From: an uncultured Mesonia sp.
GTDB lineage: Bacteria > Bacteroidota > Bacteroidia > Flavobacteriales > Flavobacteriaceae
Direction: 5' to 3'
DNA: 33,360 nucleotides
Assembly (NCBI GenBank): GCA_958296185.1
Contig: CATQIB010000010.1
Location: 81,863-115,222 of the forward strand
Part shown: positions 8,120 to 17,763 of the stretch, piece after piece
Numbering within the stretch: position 1 is the stretch's first letter
Layout of the letters: each line of letters opens with the position of its first letter
The notes under the pieces: generated by a model
The model's input: the letters and a program-made list of their open reading frames with translations, nothing else
Told to the model about the DNA's origin: nothing
Database searches by the model: none
Translations under genes and position numbers: made by a program

Positions 8120-10507
8120 ATGAAAGAACCTCAAGCTTTTCAAGAAAATCATGCCACAGACCCCAACCTGGAAAACGGTGAAGATATCAAGGCGATTATT
8201 TTTCAGTACTTGCGTTACTGGCCATGGTTCTTGGCCAGTGTGTTAGTCTTTGTAATTGGGGCTTTCATTTATTTGCGGTATTCAACTAGTATTTACCAAA
8301 CTACGGCCAAGGTAAAAGTACTCGATGAAAACGATGATGGGGGGCTCGACCTTTCTGGACTTTCGGGCTCGCGTACCTTGTTTAATATGACTAAGGTAAA
8401 TCTCGAAAACGAAATGCAAATTTTTAAATCGAGACGTATTTTAGAGCAAGTGGTTAAAAGTCTTGATCTTAATACCACTTACCAATCCAAAGGTACCATC
8501 AAATCTTTTCTTGTTTTTGGTCCAGATGCACCTTTTCACGTTAATTGGATTCCCGATAGTACTCAACAAGAAGTTGGTAACTCGCCAAGCATACAATTGG
8601 CTAGTCTTGGGAATAAGGAGTTTAAGCTGAGTTCAGAATCTATTGGTGAACAAAAGGGGCGTTTTGGTGATACCCTCCAGTACGGCGATTTTACTTTGTT
8701 AATCACCGATAAACGCGTAGGAGAAGATCCTAAACCCATTGCCAACATGTCTTTTTGGCACACGGCGATGAACCATAAAGTGAAAAACCTAGCCCAGCAA
8801 ATCAGTATAGAGCCGGTAGGAGATAAGAGTCACGTATTGCAACTAGGCATTAAAGGCGCTAATCAAGAGTTGAATAAAGCCATATTAGATCGGCTAATTC
8901 AAGTATTCAATCAGGATGGTATAGAAGATAAGCGCTTGGTTTCAAAACGTACTCAGGATTTTGTTGAACGGCGTTTGGTGTTTTTAGAGGGAGAGTTAGA
9001 TACAGTTGAGTCGGGTCTGGTAAATTTCAAGCGCGATAATAATGTGGTAACCGTAGAGTCTAGTGCCGAGCAATTATTTGGTAAAGAAGCTGGGGCCGAA
9101 CAAAAACGTTACGAGATGGAAACCCAGTTGCTGGTAGCGCGTGATTTCCAAGAAACACTGCAAAATCAGTCGGCTTTTGATTTATTGCCTGCCAATATTG
9201 GAATAGACAATGAAAATGTAAATGCGCTTACCCAGCAGTACAACAGTTTGGTGACCGAGCGTCAACGCTATTTGGTTTCAGGAACCGAAGAGAATCCTAT
9301 GGTGGTTAACTTAAACCAGCAAATCAATCAGTTGCGTGGCAATCTAAACGGAAGTGTAAATGCTTATATCCGCTCGCTAGAAACGGCTTTGCGCAGCATC
9401 AGGCAACGCGAAAGCGTTTCGGCTGGGCAGTTAGGAAGTATTCCTGAGAAAGAGAAACAAATCAGAGACATCACCCGTCAGCGTGAAATTAAAGAAAGAC
9501 TTTACTTGTTTTTATTACAGCGTAGAGAAGAAGCGGCCTTGAGTTATGCTATTACTTCGCCAGTGATTAAGGTAGTAGATTGGGCATATACTCAACCCCA
9601 ACCGGTAGCGCCTAAAAAGCAAATTATTTTGTTGGGGGCCCTGGTGTTAGGACTTTTATTGCCTTTTGGTATTTTATACGTATTGTTTTTATTGGATACC
9701 AAAATTCACCATAAAAACCAAGTGAAGCGCTTGTTGCCACAAATACCAATTGTAGGTGAAGTGCCTACTTTGTTAAAAACCGCTGACCGACTCATTCATA
9801 AGAACGATCATAGTGTGTTGGCTGAAGCTTTTAGGATTTTAAGGACCAATTTAAACTTCTTTGTAGATCGGGAGCAGGAAGGCGGTAAAGTAGTGTTTAC
9901 CACCTCGACCACTAAAGGAGAAGGGAAGACCTTTGTGGCGATTAATTTAGCCATTTCAATGGCCTCTACAGGTAAAAAAGTGTTGTTGCTGGGTTGTGAT
10001 TTACGGAATCCGCAGTTGCATGCATATATCAATTTGAAGAAAAACCTGGCCGGTACAACCGATTATTTATACCGCAAAGATGTTAGTTTAGCAGAATTGG
10101 TTCAGAAAAATGCTTTTGAACACGCGAACCTGGATTTAATTTTATCGGGAGAGATTCCACCAAACCCGGCGGAGTTGTTGCTTAACGGACGTTTTGAAAG
10201 TCTGTTAGACGAAGCAAGACAAAAATATGACTATATTGTAGTAGATACTGCACCTACCATTTTGGTTACCGATACCTTGCTGATAGCACATCACGCCGAT
10301 GCTACCTTATATATGATTCGTGCCAATTATACCGACAGTAAATTGATTCAACATATAGAGGAATTAAAACGCAATGATAAAATTAAGAGTATGGGTCTGG
10401 TGCTTAACGATGTAAAAGCCGATGGTGCCTATGGCTATAATTACGGCTACGGTTACGGTTACCATGCCGAGGAAGTGGCCAAAAAGAAAAAGTGGGGCTT
10501 GTTTTAG
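8120..10507 (+). CDS. Wzc-like polysaccharide chain-length regulator with tyrosine autokinase domain
   Basis: A 795-residue inner-membrane polysaccharide co-polymerase fused to a BY-kinase. An N-terminal Wzz domain follows TM1 (about 36-52), with a long coiled-coil periplasmic region; TM2 is at about 500-523. The cytoplasmic kinase has Walker A TTKGEGKT (Lys603), Walker A' LLLGCDLRNP (Asp627) and Walker B IVVDTAP (Asp709). The C-terminus has six tyrosines alternating mostly with glycine (Tyr771, 773, 775, 777, 779, 781), the expected autophosphorylation cluster, and then a lysine-rich end. It would control length and export of the polymer together with the Wza-like lipoprotein encoded immediately upstream. 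A strong terminator follows. No cognate tyrosine phosphatase or glycosyltransferase is in the window. Confidence 0.94.
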   Translation: MKEPQAFQENHATDPNLENGEDIKAIIFQYLRYWPWFLASVLVFVIGAFIYLRYSTSIYQTTAKVKVLDENDDGGLDLSGLSGSRTLFNMTKVNLENEMQIFKSRRILEQVVKSLDLNTTYQSKGTIKSFLVFGPDAPFHVNWIPDSTQQEVGNSPSIQLASLGNKEFKLSSESIGEQKGRFGDTLQYGDFTLLITDKRVGEDPKPIANMSFWHTAMNHKVKNLAQQISIEPVGDKSHVLQLGIKGANQELNKAILDRLIQVFNQDGIEDKRLVSKRTQDFVERRLVFLEGELDTVESGLVNFKRDNNVVTVESSAEQLFGKEAGAEQKRYEMETQLLVARDFQETLQNQSAFDLLPANIGIDNENVNALTQQYNSLVTERQRYLVSGTEENPMVVNLNQQINQLRGNLNGSVNAYIRSLETALRSIRQRESVSAGQLGSIPEKEKQIRDITRQREIKERLYLFLLQRREEAALSYAITSPVIKVVDWAYTQPQPVAPKKQIILLGALVLGLLLPFGILYVLFLLDTKIHHKNQVKRLLPQIPIVGEVPTLLKTADRLIHKNDHSVLAEAFRILRTNLNFFVDREQEGGKVVFTTSTTKGEGKTFVAINLAISMASTGKKVLLLGCDLRNPQLHAYINLKKNLAGTTDYLYRKDVSLAELVQKNAFEHANLDLILSGEIPPNPAELLLNGRFESLLDEARQKYDYIVVDTAPTILVTDTLLIAHHADATLYMIRANYTDSKLIQHIEELKRNDKIKSMGLVLNDVKADGAYGYNYGYGYGYHAEEVAKKKKWGLF

Positions 10508-10534
10508 TTTCCTTGATCCTACGAAGTATACTTT

Positions 10535-10564
10535 AAATTCCCCTCACAAGGGGAATTTTTTTTT
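10535..10564 (+). terminator. Rho-independent terminator of the Wza/Wzc-like operon
   Basis: AAATTCCCCT (10535-10544) and AGGGGAATTT (10549-10558) form a perfect ten-pair stem with a CACA loop, followed by an uninterrupted run of T. It lies 28 bases after the kinase stop codon. Confidence 0.9.
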
Positions 10565-10568
10565 GTCT

Positions 10569-10772
10569 ATGATTTTGAACCTGCATTTATCTCTAAATAA
10601 AGTTCAACTGAGTTACCTAGTTTATTGAAGAAGAGTTAAACGATTTAACCACGGCGCACCCAAAAGAAGTACATCAATTGCTCGATTACTGCAGATTAAG
10701 GATAGAAAAGCTGCCACTTTCTTGCATTATATTGGTCAGATTCGTTTTGGTACAAGGTTAAAATTATATTAA
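10569..10772 (+). pseudogene. Possible broken small gene or remnant between the wzc-like gene and groEL
   Basis: This 343-base gap is not empty-looking. After an ATG at 10569 one frame gives MILNLHLSLNKVQLSYL. A second frame from 10621 gives FIEEELNDLTTAHPKEVHQL and continues through DYCRLRIEK. A third gives AATFLHYIGQIRFGTRLKLY before a TAA at 10770. The three join by shifts at about 10618 and in the AAAA run near 10710. The composition looks protein-like, but I do not recognise a family. It may be a degraded gene, a small gene with consensus errors, or chance. Two terminators, one on each side, isolate it. Confidence 0.3.
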
Positions 10773-10791
10773 GCTCAAAAGGTCAAGGTAT

Positions 10792-10825
10792 AAAAAAACA
10801 GCCCGTCGAAAGACGAGCTGTTTTG
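10792..10825 (-). terminator. Rho-independent terminator of groES-groEL
   Basis: Read on the minus strand, AAAACAGC-t-CGTC, loop TTTC, GACG-g-GCTGTTTTTTT is a strong stem with a T run, beginning about 25 bases after the groEL stop. Confidence 0.88.
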
Positions 10826-10850
10826 AGTATGATAAGATACGATGATTGGT

Positions 10851-12503
<1,653 letters not shown>

Positions 12504-12542
12504 TTATTTGTTTCAATACAAGTTTTAAAGAGATGAATAGAT

Positions 12543-12818
12543 TTAGAGTATTCCTAAAATTTCAGTCTCACGCATAATTAAATAATCCTTACCGTCAAGC
12601 TTTAATTCGGTTCCAGAAAACTTTCCGTAAAGAACCATATCGCCTTCTGCAACGGTCATATCATGTTCTTTGGTTCCTTTTCCTACAGCGATTACTTTTC
12701 CTTGCTGTGGTTTCTCTTTTGCAGAGTCAGGAATGTAAATACCAGAAGCGGTTTTCGTTTCGGCAGCTACGGGCTCTATCACCACGCGGTCTGCTAAGGG
12801 TTTAAATGTTAATGCCAT
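12543..12818 (-). CDS. groES: Co-chaperonin GroES (10 kDa)
   Basis: A 91-residue GroES, normal length. It shows the beta-barrel opening [12 protein letters not shown], a mobile loop around 19-33 with the hydrophobic GIYIP tripeptide region that contacts GroEL, and the [20 protein letters not shown] stretch. It caps the GroEL ring and is first in the groES-groEL operon. It follows the secG operon in the same direction but is cut off from it by a strong hairpin at 12897-12931, so it must have its own promoter in the roughly 80 bases between. No CIRCE (TTAGCACTC inverted repeat) is visible there. Confidence 0.98.
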   Translation of the reverse strand: MALTFKPLADRVVIEPVAAETKTASGIYIPDSAKEKPQQGKVIAVGKGTKEHDMTVAEGDMVLYGKFSGTELKLDGKDYLIMRETEILGIL

Positions 12819-12859
12819 ATGTATTTGTTTTAATGTTATTAATTTCTGCCCAGCATTAT

Positions 12860-12876
12860 TCCCAAAAGTGTGCCAG
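12860..12876 (-). promoter_or_regulatory. Possible sigma-54-like promoter of groES
   Basis: On the minus strand this reads CTGGCACACTTTTGGGA. The TGGCAC half matches the sigma-54 -24 box exactly, but the -12 half (TGGGA against TTGCW) is imperfect. It would start transcription about 30 bases before the groES ATG. The same bases also contain CACTTTTG, one mismatch from a housekeeping -7 box with a TTTG 17 bases upstream, so a normal promoter is an equal alternative. Confidence 0.3.
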
Positions 12877-12888
12877 TCTAATTAGGGC

Positions 12889-12931
12889 AAAAAAAAATGC
12901 CATCTTGTCATTTTTAAGTGACAGATGGCAT
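12889..12931 (-). terminator. Terminator after secG
   Basis: On the minus strand ATGCCATC-TGTCA pairs with TGACA-GATGGCAT around a short A/T-rich loop and is followed by a run of about nine T. It closes the miaB/lptE/secG transcript and insulates groES from it. Confidence 0.9.
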
Positions 12932-12954
12932 CGATAAATTGTATTTAGTAAGGC

Positions 12955-13317
12955 TTAGTTCTGCTCGCCTGTAGTGTTTTCTGTAGCTGGTACAGCTGGT
13001 GTAGTCGGGTTAGGAACAGGAGCTTCAATTGGAGTAGCTTCTTGATCGCCGCCTATGATTCTAGATTCTTCGGCACTTCCTGTACCCATAATGGTTACGT
13101 TAGAAAGTAAGATAAGCACCAATAAAACCGTAGCTAGCGTCCAGGTACTCTTATCTAAAAAGTCGGTAGTTTTCTTAACACCACCCATTTGCTGGCCGCC
13201 ACCGCCTCCAAAAGAAGAAGAAAGTCCGCCTCCTTTAGGGTTTTGTACCATAATAACAACTACCAATAAAAAGGCTACGATAACGATTAAAACTAAAAAT
13301 ATTCCAAATGTGCTCAT
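12955..13317 (-). CDS. secG: Preprotein translocase subunit SecG
   Basis: A 120-residue SecG. There are two membrane helices (about 4-24 and 58-76) with a glycine-rich cytoplasmic loop, QNPKGGGLSSSFGGGGG, followed by FLDKSTW, which is diagnostic for SecG. The C-terminal 40 residues are a low-complexity Pro/Thr/Glu tail. It is the accessory subunit of the SecYEG protein-conducting channel. It starts two bases after the stop of the TPR gene, so it is translated from the same transcript, and a terminator follows. Confidence 0.94.
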   Translation of the reverse strand: MSTFGIFLVLIVIVAFLLVVVIMVQNPKGGGLSSSFGGGGGQQMGGVKKTTDFLDKSTWTLATVLLVLILLSNVTIMGTGSAEESRIIGGDQEATPIEAPVPNPTTPAVPATENTTGEQN

Positions 13318-13319
13318 AT

Positions 13320-14171
13320 CTAATGTTTTTCTTGTAATTTTTCGATTGCTCGAATCTGGTCTGCAAATAAACTACTTTTTTCGGGATTTTTCAAAATTAA
13401 TATTTTAAAAGCTTGAATTGCTTTAGAATAATTTTTTTGTTCCAAGTAAACTCGCGCCAAAGTTTCGGTCATTAAGTCCGTATTTAAAGGGCCAGTCTGC
13501 AGGCCATCGGGTTTTCCTACCGGTTCTTTAGACGGAATTATTTTTGGGTTACTCGCAATAAATTTATCGATCAATTCAAATTTCTTAGGAGGTACAGTCG
13601 TTGATTCGCTGGTGCTTGATTCTTCTGTTGATGCAGCAGCCCTATCAATGGGTTGAGCTTGGGTGAGTTTCAACCACTCGCTAAAGCTATGGGTCTCTTG
13701 GCGGTCAAAAGTTAGCGGGCGTCCGCTTTCCAAAACATCTTCTGCAACAGGGGCTTGGTTTTGATCTGCAGCAGTGGAGTTTTCTAGCTCGCTTGCTTCC
13801 TGCTCTTCTGCTTGCTCGGGTTGAAATAAATCGGGATCAAATACTTTGCTGGCTTCTTCGGGGGCTAGCGATAAATCTGATTCCAGTTCTTCGCTTAAGC
13901 GGATTTTGATCTGCCGGGCCTTTTCCAATTGCTTAAAAACCGGCGAGGTGATATAGTCGAATAAAACACCGCGGTCTTCGGTATAAGCTGCTGTGACTTT
14001 TAAAGCATGATTATAGCTAAAACTATTTTCCTTTTTAAGAGCCTTTAGGTATAAAGCACGCGCAGCTTGAAAATAAGGGTATTCTTCCAATAGCTCGGCA
14101 TATTGACTAGAAGGGAGACTATCGGTAGTTTCTTTTTCTAATTGTGCATTAAAAGTAGCCTTATCTATCAT
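13320..14171 (-). CDS. Hypothetical acidic protein with C-terminal TPR-like repeat
   Basis: A 283-residue protein with no named function. The N-terminal third has helical repeats (YPYFQAARALYLKALKKE) of a kind often seen in Bacteroidota TPR-like proteins. A long acidic, Ser/Glu/Gln-rich middle (about 95-200) is probably disordered. The end (about 230-283; TLARVYLEQKNYSKAIQAFK) is a clear tetratricopeptide repeat. There is no signal peptide or membrane helix. It lies between lptE (six bases upstream) and secG (two bases downstream), an order I recall as widespread in Flavobacteriia, so it is probably a cytoplasmic partner in envelope biogenesis. That role is an inference from position only. 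Confidence 0.85.
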   Translation of the reverse strand: MIDKATFNAQLEKETTDSLPSSQYAELLEEYPYFQAARALYLKALKKENSFSYNHALKVTAAYTEDRGVLFDYITSPVFKQLEKARQIKIRLSEELESDLSLAPEEASKVFDPDLFQPEQAEEQEASELENSTAADQNQAPVAEDVLESGRPLTFDRQETHSFSEWLKLTQAQPIDRAAASTEESSTSESTTVPPKKFELIDKFIASNPKIIPSKEPVGKPDGLQTGPLNTDLMTETLARVYLEQKNYSKAIQAFKILILKNPEKSSLFADQIRAIEKLQEKH

Positions 14172-14177
14172 TTTCGA

Positions 14178-14687
14178 TTACCAATTGGTTAAGGAGGCAT
14201 TAAACACATCTTGAGTAAGCCTTAAAAAGATTTCATCGAGTGCGGTATCTAAGGTGCTTCCTACCAATTGTTGGTTGGCAGGATAATCCCAATAGAATGA
14301 GAATTGCTTTTCAAAATCTTTCTCGGGGTCTAAGTTATTATAAAACCGAACGTTTACCGCAATGGTCAGTCGGTTTTCGGCAGCGGTATTACTACTGGTA
14401 GCCGTCATCGGCGCAATATAATATTGTGTGATTTCTCCTTCATACACCAAATCTCCTCCCGTATTGGTTAAACTCAAGCTGGTTTGGTTTTGAATACGGT
14501 CTTGTAGCGCATTGGTAAAACTTCGTTCTATTCCAGGCTCTACCAAACTGGCGGTGTTTTGGAATAAATTCACTTGAAAGCTTTCGGCATCTCCTGTATC
14601 GGCACCCGTAAAACTATAAATACCACAGGCTTGCAAAGTCAACAGACTTGCACATACCAAACAAAGCTTTAAAAATTTCTGCATCAT
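14178..14687 (-). CDS. lptE: LptE-like LPS-assembly lipoprotein
   Basis: A 169-residue lipoprotein with a signal peptide ending LQAC (Cys21), then CGIYSFTGAD and VNLFQNTASLVEPGIERSFT, the pattern of Bacteroidota LptE-family proteins. A central stretch with DLVYEGEITQYYIAP and VRFYNNLDPEKDFEKQF fits the alpha/beta LptE fold. It would plug and assist LptD in inserting lipopolysaccharide in the outer membrane. Its start codon overlaps the stop of the sigma-54 activator gene (TAATG), implying translational coupling. The family assignment comes from the fold pattern and locus; sequence identity to proteobacterial LptE is expected to be low. Confidence 0.8.
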   Translation of the reverse strand: MMQKFLKLCLVCASLLTLQACGIYSFTGADTGDAESFQVNLFQNTASLVEPGIERSFTNALQDRIQNQTSLSLTNTGGDLVYEGEITQYYIAPMTATSSNTAAENRLTIAVNVRFYNNLDPEKDFEKQFSFYWDYPANQQLVGSTLDTALDEIFLRLTQDVFNASLTNW

Positions 14688-15961
14688 TACAATTTGTATT
14701 GTTTTATTTTGCGGTACAAGGTGCGTTCGCTAATGCCTAATTCTTCAGCTGCAGCTTTGCGCTTACCGTCGTGACGTTCGAGCGACTTTCTAATCAGTTC
14801 GATTTCTTTTTCTTGCAAAGACAAGGTTTCTTCTTCCTCAATCTCTTCGGCAAAATCATAAGGATCGGGTGCTGTATTTACCGGTTCTGTCGGAGTTTTG
14901 TTGCTTTCATTTCCCAATTGCAATATCTCCATCTGCTCGTCAAACTCTTCTTCATAAGCTTCTTGCTCTTTGCTCTGACCGTATATTTTATTGATAAGCC
15001 CTTCGTGCTCATCTTTTAAATCGGCGCTATTGCCGCTCTGCATGAGTTCTAAGGTAAGCTTTTTTAAGTCGTTTAAATCGCTCTTCATATCAAACAAGAT
15101 TTTATATAAAATTTCTCGTTCGTTACTAAAGTCGCTTTCGCTTTTTTTGTTTTCTACCACGGCAGGTAGGTTGCTTCCTGCCTGAGGTAAATATTCTGCC
15201 AAGGTTTGCGCATCGATGCTGCGGTTTTGTTCTAATACCGATATTTGTTCGGCTACATTGCGCAACTGACGTATATTTCCGCTCCAGCGATACTTCACTA
15301 AAGCATTTACAGCAGCCTCATCTAAGCGAATGCTAGGCATTTTATATTTTAAAGCAAAATCTGAAGCGAATTTTCTAAACAACAAATGAATATCGCCTTT
15401 TCTTTCCCTCAAAGGGGGAAGGTGAATCTCAATGGTGCTCAAACGATAATACAGGTCTTCCCGAAACTTTTCTTTTTTAATGGCTTCAAACATATTCACA
15501 TTGGTCGCTGCTACAATGCGTACATTGGTTTTTTGCACCTTAGAAGAACCCACTTTAATGAACTCGCCATTTTCGAGCACACGCAATAAGCGCACCTGGG
15601 TGGTCAAAGGCAATTCACCCACTTCGTCTAAAAAGATGGTGCCGCCGTCGGCTTCTTCAAAATAACCGCTACGGGTTTGGGTTGCACCCGTAAAGGCACC
15701 CTTCTCGTGACCAAATAGCTCACTGTCAATTGTTCCTTCGGGTATGGCTCCGCAGTTTACGGCGATATACTTACCGTGTTTACGATGAGAAAGCGAGTGT
15801 ATGATTTTTGGAATACTCTCTTTACCTACACCGCTTTCACCGGTTACCAATACCGAAATATCGGTAGGTGCTACCTGCATAGCCTTTTCTATGGCTCGGT
15901 TGAGCCCAGCATCGTTGCCGATTATTTCAAAACGCTGTTTGGTTGCTTGTAATGATTCCAT
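14687..15961 (-). CDS. Sigma-54-dependent transcription activator without receiver domain
   Basis: A 424-residue bacterial enhancer-binding protein. The AAA+ domain starts almost at the N-terminus, with Walker A GESGVGKE at 41-48, the sigma-54-contacting GAFTGA loop at 88-93, Walker B GGTIFLDE at 106-113 and an arginine-finger region near IRQLRN. A long acidic, coiled-coil-like linker (about 270-380) leads to a Fis-type helix-turn-helix at about 384-424 (RKAAAEELGISERTLYRKI). There is no response-regulator, GAF or PAS domain, so activity is probably set by level or by partner proteins rather than phosphorylation. It sits between miaB and lptE, and its stop overlaps the lptE start. The target genes are unknown. 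Confidence 0.93.
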   Translation of the reverse strand: MESLQATKQRFEIIGNDAGLNRAIEKAMQVAPTDISVLVTGESGVGKESIPKIIHSLSHRKHGKYIAVNCGAIPEGTIDSELFGHEKGAFTGATQTRSGYFEEADGGTIFLDEVGELPLTTQVRLLRVLENGEFIKVGSSKVQKTNVRIVAATNVNMFEAIKKEKFREDLYYRLSTIEIHLPPLRERKGDIHLLFRKFASDFALKYKMPSIRLDEAAVNALVKYRWSGNIRQLRNVAEQISVLEQNRSIDAQTLAEYLPQAGSNLPAVVENKKSESDFSNEREILYKILFDMKSDLNDLKKLTLELMQSGNSADLKDEHEGLINKIYGQSKEQEAYEEEFDEQMEILQLGNESNKTPTEPVNTAPDPYDFAEEIEEEETLSLQEKEIELIRKSLERHDGKRKAAAEELGISERTLYRKIKQYKL

Positions 15962-16027
15962 TTTTTAAGGTATTAAATCGGTGGTAAAAACCGCCAATAA
16001 GATAGGCCTTTGCGGCAAAACTGAATA

Positions 16028-16050
16028 GGGTACTCGCTCAGGGAGTACCC
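16028..16050. terminator. Perfect hairpin between miaB and the sigma-54 activator gene
   Basis: GGGTACTC (16028-16035) and GAGTACCC (16043-16050) form an eight-pair stem with a seven-base loop, six bases after the miaB stop. On the minus strand only a weak T-rich stretch follows, so it may be a partial terminator, an attenuator, or an RNA-stability hairpin in a continuous transcript. Confidence 0.5.
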
Positions 16051-16055
16051 GATTT

Positions 16056-17501
16056 TTAATTGTTGTCAGAATATCCAACTGGTGTTCCTAATAAGGTGGC
16101 ACTGGTACAATCTTCAATCTTTACCTTTACAAAGTCGCCTACTTTATAATGTTCTTTAGGAAAAACCACCATAGTGTTTTGGGTGTTTCTACCACTCCAA
16201 TGTAAGTCAGATTTTTTAGACTCCTTTTCGATAAGCACTTCTTCTATCTTACCCAAATGTTGTTGGGTACGGTACAACGAATGCTCGCGTTGCAACTCGA
16301 TGATTTCTTGAAGTCTTCGTTTTTTTACTGGCTCGGGTACATCATCTTCCATTTTTCTACCTGCCATCGTTCCTGGGCGCTCCGAGTAAGCAAACATAAA
16401 ACCAAAATCGTATTTCACATATTCCATCAGCGAAAGCGTATCTTGATGATCTTCTTCGGTTTCGGTTGGGAATCCCGCAATCATATCCTGAGAAATCGCA
16501 CAATCGGGTATGATTTTCCTAATATTATCAATCAAAGTAAAATACTCTTCGCGTGTATGCAAACGGTTCATCTTTTTCAAAATACGATCGCTACCGCTTT
16601 GTACGGGCAGGTGAATGTATTTACAGATATTTTGGTGCTTAGCCATGGTCTCAATAACATCTAAAGTCATATCCTGCGGATTAGAGGTAGAAAAGCGGAT
16701 ACGCATCTTAGGCTGAGCCTTTGCTACCTGATCTAATAATCCGGCAAAGTTCACTGCTGTAGCCTTTTGCATTTCACTGGCTTTGTCAAAATCTTTTTTA
16801 AGGCCACCACCATACCATAAATAGCTATCTACATTCTGGCCTAATAAAGTGATTTCTTTAAAACCGCGTGCCGCTAGGTCGTTTACCTCTTCGAGTATAC
16901 TTTGAGGGTCACGGCTACGTTCTCTACCACGGGTAAAAGGCACCACACAGAAGGTACACATATTATCACAACCGCGGGTAATCGATACAAAGGCAGAAAC
17001 CCCGTTGCTTTGCAAGCGCACCGGTGAAACATCGGCATAGGTTTCTTCTTTGCTTAAAATTACGTTTACGGCATTGCGGCCGGCTTCCACTTCTTCAATA
17101 AGGTTGGGCAGGTCTTTATAGGCATCTGGACCTACCACCAGATCTACTATTTTTTCTTCTTCTAAGAATTTGCTCTTTAAGCGCTCGGCCATACAACCTA
17201 AAACTCCTACTTTCATACTAGGATTATGGCGTTTTACCGCGTTGTATTTTTCAAGACGCTTGCGTACCGTTTGCTCTGCTTTCTCTCGAATCGAGCAAGT
17301 GTTCACCAATACCAAATCGGCATCTTCTAATTTATCGGTGGTGTTAAAACCTTCTTTGGCTAAGATGGAAGCTACAATCTCACTATCGCTAAAATTCATC
17401 TGGCAACCGTAACTCTCAATAAAAAGTTTGCGGCTGTTATCTTTGTTGGGCTCCATAACCAAGGCGCTGCCTTGCTGGGTTTCGTCGATCACCTTCTCCA
17501 T
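16056..17501 (-). CDS. miaB: tRNA methylthiotransferase MiaB
   Basis: A 481-residue radical-SAM methylthiotransferase, slightly longer than E. coli MiaB because of a short N-terminal extension. The N-terminal MTTase domain has cluster cysteines 33 (ESYGCQMN), 69 (NTCS) and 103 (GCMAE). The radical-SAM motif CDNMCTFC gives Cys178, Cys182 and Cys185. A TRAM domain closes the protein (about 410-475, [14 protein letters not shown]). It adds the methylthio group at C2 of i6A37 in tRNAs that read UNN codons, using two [4Fe-4S] clusters and SAM. A strong housekeeping promoter lies upstream, so it likely heads the lptE/secG operon, although a hairpin at 16028-16050 may weaken read-through. Confidence 0.97.
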   Translation of the reverse strand: MEKVIDETQQGSALVMEPNKDNSRKLFIESYGCQMNFSDSEIVASILAKEGFNTTDKLEDADLVLVNTCSIREKAEQTVRKRLEKYNAVKRHNPSMKVGVLGCMAERLKSKFLEEEKIVDLVVGPDAYKDLPNLIEEVEAGRNAVNVILSKEETYADVSPVRLQSNGVSAFVSITRGCDNMCTFCVVPFTRGRERSRDPQSILEEVNDLAARGFKEITLLGQNVDSYLWYGGGLKKDFDKASEMQKATAVNFAGLLDQVAKAQPKMRIRFSTSNPQDMTLDVIETMAKHQNICKYIHLPVQSGSDRILKKMNRLHTREEYFTLIDNIRKIIPDCAISQDMIAGFPTETEEDHQDTLSLMEYVKYDFGFMFAYSERPGTMAGRKMEDDVPEPVKKRRLQEIIELQREHSLYRTQQHLGKIEEVLIEKESKKSDLHWSGRNTQNTMVVFPKEHYKVGDFVKVKIEDCTSATLLGTPVGYSDNN

Positions 17502-17530
17502 ATTCTATGCTATTAATCAAATTTGAACGC

Positions 17531-17562
17531 CAAAGATACGGGTAAATTCATTTACTGACAAA
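17531..17562 (-). promoter_or_regulatory. Promoter of miaB, close to consensus
   Basis: On the minus strand TTTG (17559-17562), exactly 20 bases, then TATCTTTG (17531-17538): both boxes and the spacing match the Bacteroidota housekeeping sigma consensus. It lies about 30 bases before the miaB ATG. This is the best promoter in the window. Confidence 0.75.
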
Positions 17563-17734
17563 CTGGCAGCAACAAATAAAATGCAATTCCATCATCATCT
17601 AGTCAAATTCAAGTAAGCGCTTTTAATTCTTTTTGAGACCGAGAAGCTTTGTGATAAGGCGTATGAGACTGGTTTCTGTTTCGCTTGAAGCGGACTAAAA
17701 ATCGGTAAAGAAAAAAGAAATCAAAAATTTCTCC

Positions 17735-17742
17735 TACTTTTG
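17735..17742 (+). promoter_or_regulatory. Candidate topA promoter -7 box
   Basis: TACTTTTG fits TAnnTTTG and ends 21 bases before the ATG at 17764. Its position also shows that a TTG start at 17740 would lie inside the promoter, which supports the ATG as the true topA start. No clear -33 box. Confidence 0.5.
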
Positions 17743-17763
17743 CAAATACAAATAAACGAAAGC

